Origin: Gammaproteobacteria bacterium
GTDB lineage: Bacteria > Pseudomonadota > Gammaproteobacteria > Eutrophobiales > Eutrophobiaceae
Length of the DNA: 7,659 bases
NCBI GenBank assembly: GCA_015661095.1
Contig: JACVQI010000092.1
Span: 1 to 7,659 of the forward strand
Reading direction: 5' to 3'
Positions 5,206-7,659 of the stretch are shown piece after piece. How positions within the stretch are numbered: position 1 is the stretch's first letter; every line of letters starts with the position of its first letter. The notes under the pieces were generated by a model. The model searched no databases. It was given only the letters and a program-made list of their open reading frames with translations, and was not told the origin of the DNA. A program made the translations under genes and the position numbers.

Positions 5206-5546
5206 GAATGACGGCTGAGTTTATTGCCCATATCCTGGAATTACTTGAGGGGCATTGCACGGCCAGCGCCAGAAGAATGTTCGGTGGCCATGGCCTCTTT
5301 CGTGACGGTTTGATGTTCGGCATTGTTGCCGACGAGGCGTTGTATCTGAAAGTGGATATTGGCAATCTTGCCGATTTCACAGCGCGCGGACTGGAACCGT
5401 TTACCTACCAGCGACAGAACAAACAGACCAGCCTGTCTTATTACCGGGCGCCGGCGGAATGTCTGGAAGAAGCAGAAGCGATGATCGAATGGGCCGATAA
5501 GGCTTATGCGGCAGCGCTGCGCGCCGCGCGGAAAAAAAAAGGCTAA
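5202..5546 (+). CDS. TfoX/Sxy N-terminal domain protein
   Basis: The 114-residue product (112 from the second start) matches the TfoX N-terminal domain: RRMFGGHGLFRDGLMFGIVA at 24-43, LYLKVD at 47-52 and YYRAPAE at 79-85. The C-terminal domain of full Sxy/TfoX is absent, so a role in competence should not be assumed; such single-domain proteins are common and uncharacterised. The start is either GTG at 5202, overlapping the upstream TGA by four bases (GTGA), or ATG at 5208, two bases after that stop. Either implies translational coupling. The tail is basic (RAARKKKG), encoded partly by nine consecutive A's (5532-5540). It converges with ltaE, with six bases between the stop codons. Confidence 0.85.
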   Translation: MRMTAEFIAHILELLEGHCTASARRMFGGHGLFRDGLMFGIVADEALYLKVDIGNLADFTARGLEPFTYQRQNKQTSLSYYRAPAECLEEAEAMIEWADKAYAAALRAARKKKG

Positions 5547-5552
5547 TCAGGA

Positions 5553-6560
5553 TTATTTGAAAAAGTTTTTGATTGCTGCCGCGGTTCGCAGAATGTCATC
5601 CCGGCTTACATCCAGATGGGTGACCAGGCGTACCCGCGGACCGTTGTTAATGATGAAGCCATTTTCCTTCAAATAACTTCTGAGCCGTTCCGATACCCCC
5701 TCCGCCGATTCCATGAATACCATGTTAGTCTGCGCGGCCGCATAGTCGATGTTCAGTTCATCGATCGTTTCGAGTTCACGGGCCAGCAAGGCCGCGTTGT
5801 CATGATCTTCCGCCAGCCGTTTAATATTATTTTCCAGGGCGTAGATCCCGGCCGCGGCCAGGATCCCGGCCTGGCGCATGCCGCCACCGAGGACCTTGCG
5901 CCAGCGCCTTGCTGACTGTATCACTACCTTGGAGGCACATAATAATGATCCAACCGGGGCGCCCAACCCTTTCGACAGACAAACCGAAATCGAATCAAAA
6001 TGTCGCGAGATGCTGGTGACGGGTACCTGCAACTTGACGGCTGCATTGAAGATGCGGGCGCCATCAAGATGCAGTTTCAGATGATGGGTTTGTGTAAAAG
6101 CACGGGCCTTGCCCAGGTAATCGATAGGCAAGGCGAGACCACCCTGGGTATTTTCCAGGCATAACAGCCGGGTCCTGGCAAAGTGCACATCATCCGGTTT
6201 GATCGCCGCCTTGACCTTGTCGAGATGTAGTGTGCCGTCTCGTTCGAAGTCCAGCGGTTGTGGTTGGATGGATCCGAGTACAGCGGCACCCCCGCCTTCA
6301 AAGCGGTAGGTGTGGGCGCTTTGGCCGACTATATATTCATCCCCACGGGCACAATGTGACAACAGCGCCAGCAGGTTAGTCTGCGTGCCGCTGGGTGCGA
6401 AGATGGCAGCCTCGGTCCCCAGCATACTCGCGGCGAGCTGCTCCAGCCGGTTGACAGTGGGATCCTCGCCGTAGACGTCATCGCCGACCTCGGCGGCGGC
6501 CATTGCTTTGCGCATGGCCGCGGTGGGCCTGGTGACGGTGTCGCTACGCAGGTCTATCAT
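5553..6560 (-). CDS. ltaE: Low-specificity L-threonine aldolase
   Basis: This PLP enzyme cleaves L-threonine and L-allo-threonine to glycine and acetaldehyde. I place the start at ATG 6560 (MIDLRSDTVTRP), giving 335 residues against 333 in E. coli; an in-frame ATG at 6599 would add 13 residues and intrude on the upstream gene. With this numbering the functional residues fall at the E. coli positions: H83, F87, H126, D166, the PLP lysine K197 in SKGLGAPVGS, and K222. GGGMRQ follows at about 225-230. ENTQ at 136-139 replaces the ENTH of E. coli. The ATG lies four bases after the upstream stop (TGA GGAC ATG), the GAGG overlapping that stop, so translation is probably coupled. Confidence 0.95.
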   Translation of the reverse strand: MIDLRSDTVTRPTAAMRKAMAAAEVGDDVYGEDPTVNRLEQLAASMLGTEAAIFAPSGTQTNLLALLSHCARGDEYIVGQSAHTYRFEGGGAAVLGSIQPQPLDFERDGTLHLDKVKAAIKPDDVHFARTRLLCLENTQGGLALPIDYLGKARAFTQTHHLKLHLDGARIFNAAVKLQVPVTSISRHFDSISVCLSKGLGAPVGSLLCASKVVIQSARRWRKVLGGGMRQAGILAAAGIYALENNIKRLAEDHDNAALLARELETIDELNIDYAAAQTNMVFMESAEGVSERLRSYLKENGFIINNGPRVRLVTHLDVSRDDILRTAAAIKNFFK

Positions 6561-6564
6561 GTCC

Positions 6565-6915
6565 TCAGAATTTTTCCTCACCCGTGTGCCGGCCTTCATC
6601 CGGAAAATCCCTATACAGGGCGAACTTGACCTCGGCTACTTTGGAATTGACCGCGAAATGAAAACTTTCCAGTGGATCTTTTCTCGCCGCGACTTCACCA
6701 AAGGTCAGGTCAAACTGGGCAAGATCCCTGAATTCAACCATGATATGAAAATCCAGCAGATCCGGCGGACCCAGGCCCAGCTTTCTCCGGGTGATGCGGT
6801 AACTCTCCAGTTTCCTCGCAGCAGCCAGGGGTTGGAGAAACTGGTGAACAGACTCAACAAAGCTCAAGTCATTGACCCCTGGTTTCAGGCGGGCCCAGAT
6901 GTGATAGATATTCAT
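6565..6915 (-). CDS. Small uncharacterised protein upstream of ltaE
   Basis: The 116-residue product starts MNIYHIWARLKPG and contains YRITRRKLGLGP (39-50), FHIMVEFRDLAQFD (56-69), FHFAVN (85-90) and KFALYRDFPD (97-106). It has no signal peptide or membrane span. Alternating strand and helix segments suggest a small alpha/beta protein, perhaps dimeric. I recall similar conserved proteins under the name DUF6614 but cannot check this. It sits between the MOSC gene (23 bases upstream) and ltaE (four bases downstream), so it is surely co-transcribed. The ribosome binding site is weak (AGCAAGA). Confidence 0.75.
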   Translation of the reverse strand: MNIYHIWARLKPGVNDLSFVESVHQFLQPLAAARKLESYRITRRKLGLGPPDLLDFHIMVEFRDLAQFDLTFGEVAARKDPLESFHFAVNSKVAEVKFALYRDFPDEGRHTGEEKF

Positions 6916-6938
6916 GTGTCTTGCTGACGTCAGTATTA

Positions 6939-7418
6939 TTAATCGTTTATTGTCGATCCGGTTATCAGATCGCCTGTTTTAATCGTGCCGCTGGTCATTA
7001 TACTTGCCCGCAAACCTGCGCGGTGTACCAGACCTTTCAGTACCTGCGGTGTCACCAACCCGGCCAGATGGGCGCAGGGTTCACAGAGACGGATGCCCCT
7101 TAATATAACCGATCCTATCAGGAATTCACTGTGAACCAGATCATTCAAGCGGACGCCACGTGTAATGATATTTCTTCGCAAGTCACCATAATTGAATGAG
7201 AATCCGTGCTGCGCATTAAAATTATCGATTTCTTCGGCTTCAATCAGTGTTATTTCCCGGTCGGGAAGCCCATTCAGTTTTTTGGAAAAGGTACCGGTGC
7301 CGGAAAAATATCTGTCGCCTACTATACCTTGACCCGCTATTAATTTCGCTTCATGCAGATACTCCATGGGAGCACTGTTATGTCGTGCGATATAGGTTGC
7401 TACTACTTTTGCAGTCAT
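6939..7418 (-). CDS. MOSC domain-containing protein
   Basis: The 159 residues form a single MOSC domain, the module related to the C-terminus of molybdenum cofactor sulfurase. Visible motifs are GIVGDRYF (31-38), REITLIEAEE (54-63), RRNIITRGVRLNDLV (81-95), the cysteine motif LCEPCAHL (111-118, C112 and C115) and HRAGLRA (132-138). No N-terminal beta-barrel or PLP domain is attached. Stand-alone MOSC proteins are thought to handle sulfur or molybdenum cofactor ligands, but the substrate here is unknown. GAGAGG six bases before the ATG supports the start. It is first in the cluster leading to ltaE; I found no convincing promoter upstream. Confidence 0.9.
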   Translation of the reverse strand: MTAKVVATYIARHNSAPMEYLHEAKLIAGQGIVGDRYFSGTGTFSKKLNGLPDREITLIEAEEIDNFNAQHGFSFNYGDLRRNIITRGVRLNDLVHSEFLIGSVILRGIRLCEPCAHLAGLVTPQVLKGLVHRAGLRASIMTSGTIKTGDLITGSTIND

Positions 7419-7532
7419 CGTTGCCTCTCAATTTATCTTTAATAATCCCGGTTGTTCATCATGCGTGTGACGGACACGTCATCTCGATCCAGACAGGCCA
7501 TTAATCGATAGGTTGACATCAAGTTGTAAGAT

Positions 7533-7659
7533 TCACTCGCCCTTGTACATGGTTGCTAATTTGTTTTGCCGTGCCCGCTTGCACAGCTTAATCACGGTCT
7601 GGCTGAGTTGTCTGTCATATTGGAATAATAACAAACCGCCGACGACCATGCCGGTTCCC
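7533..7659 (-). CDS. 3' end of an unidentified reading frame entering from the right
   Basis: On the minus strand a frame is open from the window edge for 41 codons to TGA at 7535-7533. It starts with a hydrophobic run (GTGMVVGGLLLFQ) and continues with a basic helix-like tail (SQTVIKLCKRARQNK). It may be the C-terminus of a membrane protein with a cytoplasmic tail, or a small protein starting at the internal Met. No family is recognised, and a chance open frame is possible. Confidence 0.4.
   Translation of the reverse strand, partial: GTGMVVGGLLLFQYDRQLSQTVIKLCKRARQNKLATMYKGE

Noticed and set aside
6924..6933. CTGACGTCAG palindrome between the MOSC gene and its neighbour
   Set aside because: A ten-base palindrome inside a tight operon gap with no matching promoter; likely chance.
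7464..7481. Overlapping small stems (CGTGT/ACACG and TGACG/CGTCA) upstream of the MOSC gene as a terminator
   Set aside because: Stems of five pairs with no U run on either strand.
7513..7532. TTGACA at 7513-7518 as a plus-strand -35
   Set aside because: No -10 at 16-18 bases; the only TAAGAT is eight bases away, and no plus-strand gene follows in the window.

Overview
The window looks like chromosomal DNA of a gammaproteobacterium. TtcA and LtaE read very close to the Escherichia coli proteins as I remember them. The two-domain polyphosphate:AMP phosphotransferase, CspD-like protein and TfoX-N protein also fit that class, and sites matching CRP and FNR/Anr consensus are present. No phage, transposase, CRISPR or tRNA/rRNA gene was seen. 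Functional calls rest on motif recognition and remembered family sequences, not on a search.

Region 1 (1-1881, minus strand) is a probable transcription unit of pap (polyphosphate:AMP phosphotransferase) followed by a Tat-type exported methionine sulfoxide reductase B cut by the left window edge. A sigma-70 promoter (1927-1955) precedes pap, with an FNR/Anr-type box centred exactly 61.5 bases upstream of the predicted start. A hairpin just after the pap stop buries the msrB ribosome binding site, suggesting translational coupling.

Region 2 (1882-2812) is a divergent regulatory region followed by a small lipoprotein gene. A perfect CRP consensus lies 41.5 bases upstream of the predicted lipoprotein start, the class II geometry. 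A short minus-strand ORF overlaps the pap promoter and is doubtful.

Region 3 (2813-3386) holds a CspD-like cold shock gene with a possible structured leader, a strong intrinsic terminator, a cluster of about 50-bp repeats that fold into similar hairpins with paired base changes, and a promoter with a perfect -10.

Region 4 (3387-5546, plus strand) holds a two-span small membrane protein, ttcA (tRNA 2-thiocytidine synthesis), an M50 site-2-protease-like membrane protein, and a TfoX N-domain protein that overlaps or abuts it. The last three are probably co-transcribed.

Region 5 (5553-7418, minus strand, convergent with region 4) is a tight cluster transcribed in the order MOSC-domain protein, small uncharacterised protein, ltaE (low-specificity L-threonine aldolase). 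At the right edge lies the 3' end of another minus-strand reading frame.

Most genes are ordinary housekeeping or accessory genes. The least explained signals are the hairpin repeats at 3071-3208, the two precisely spaced activator sites, and the occluded msrB ribosome binding site.
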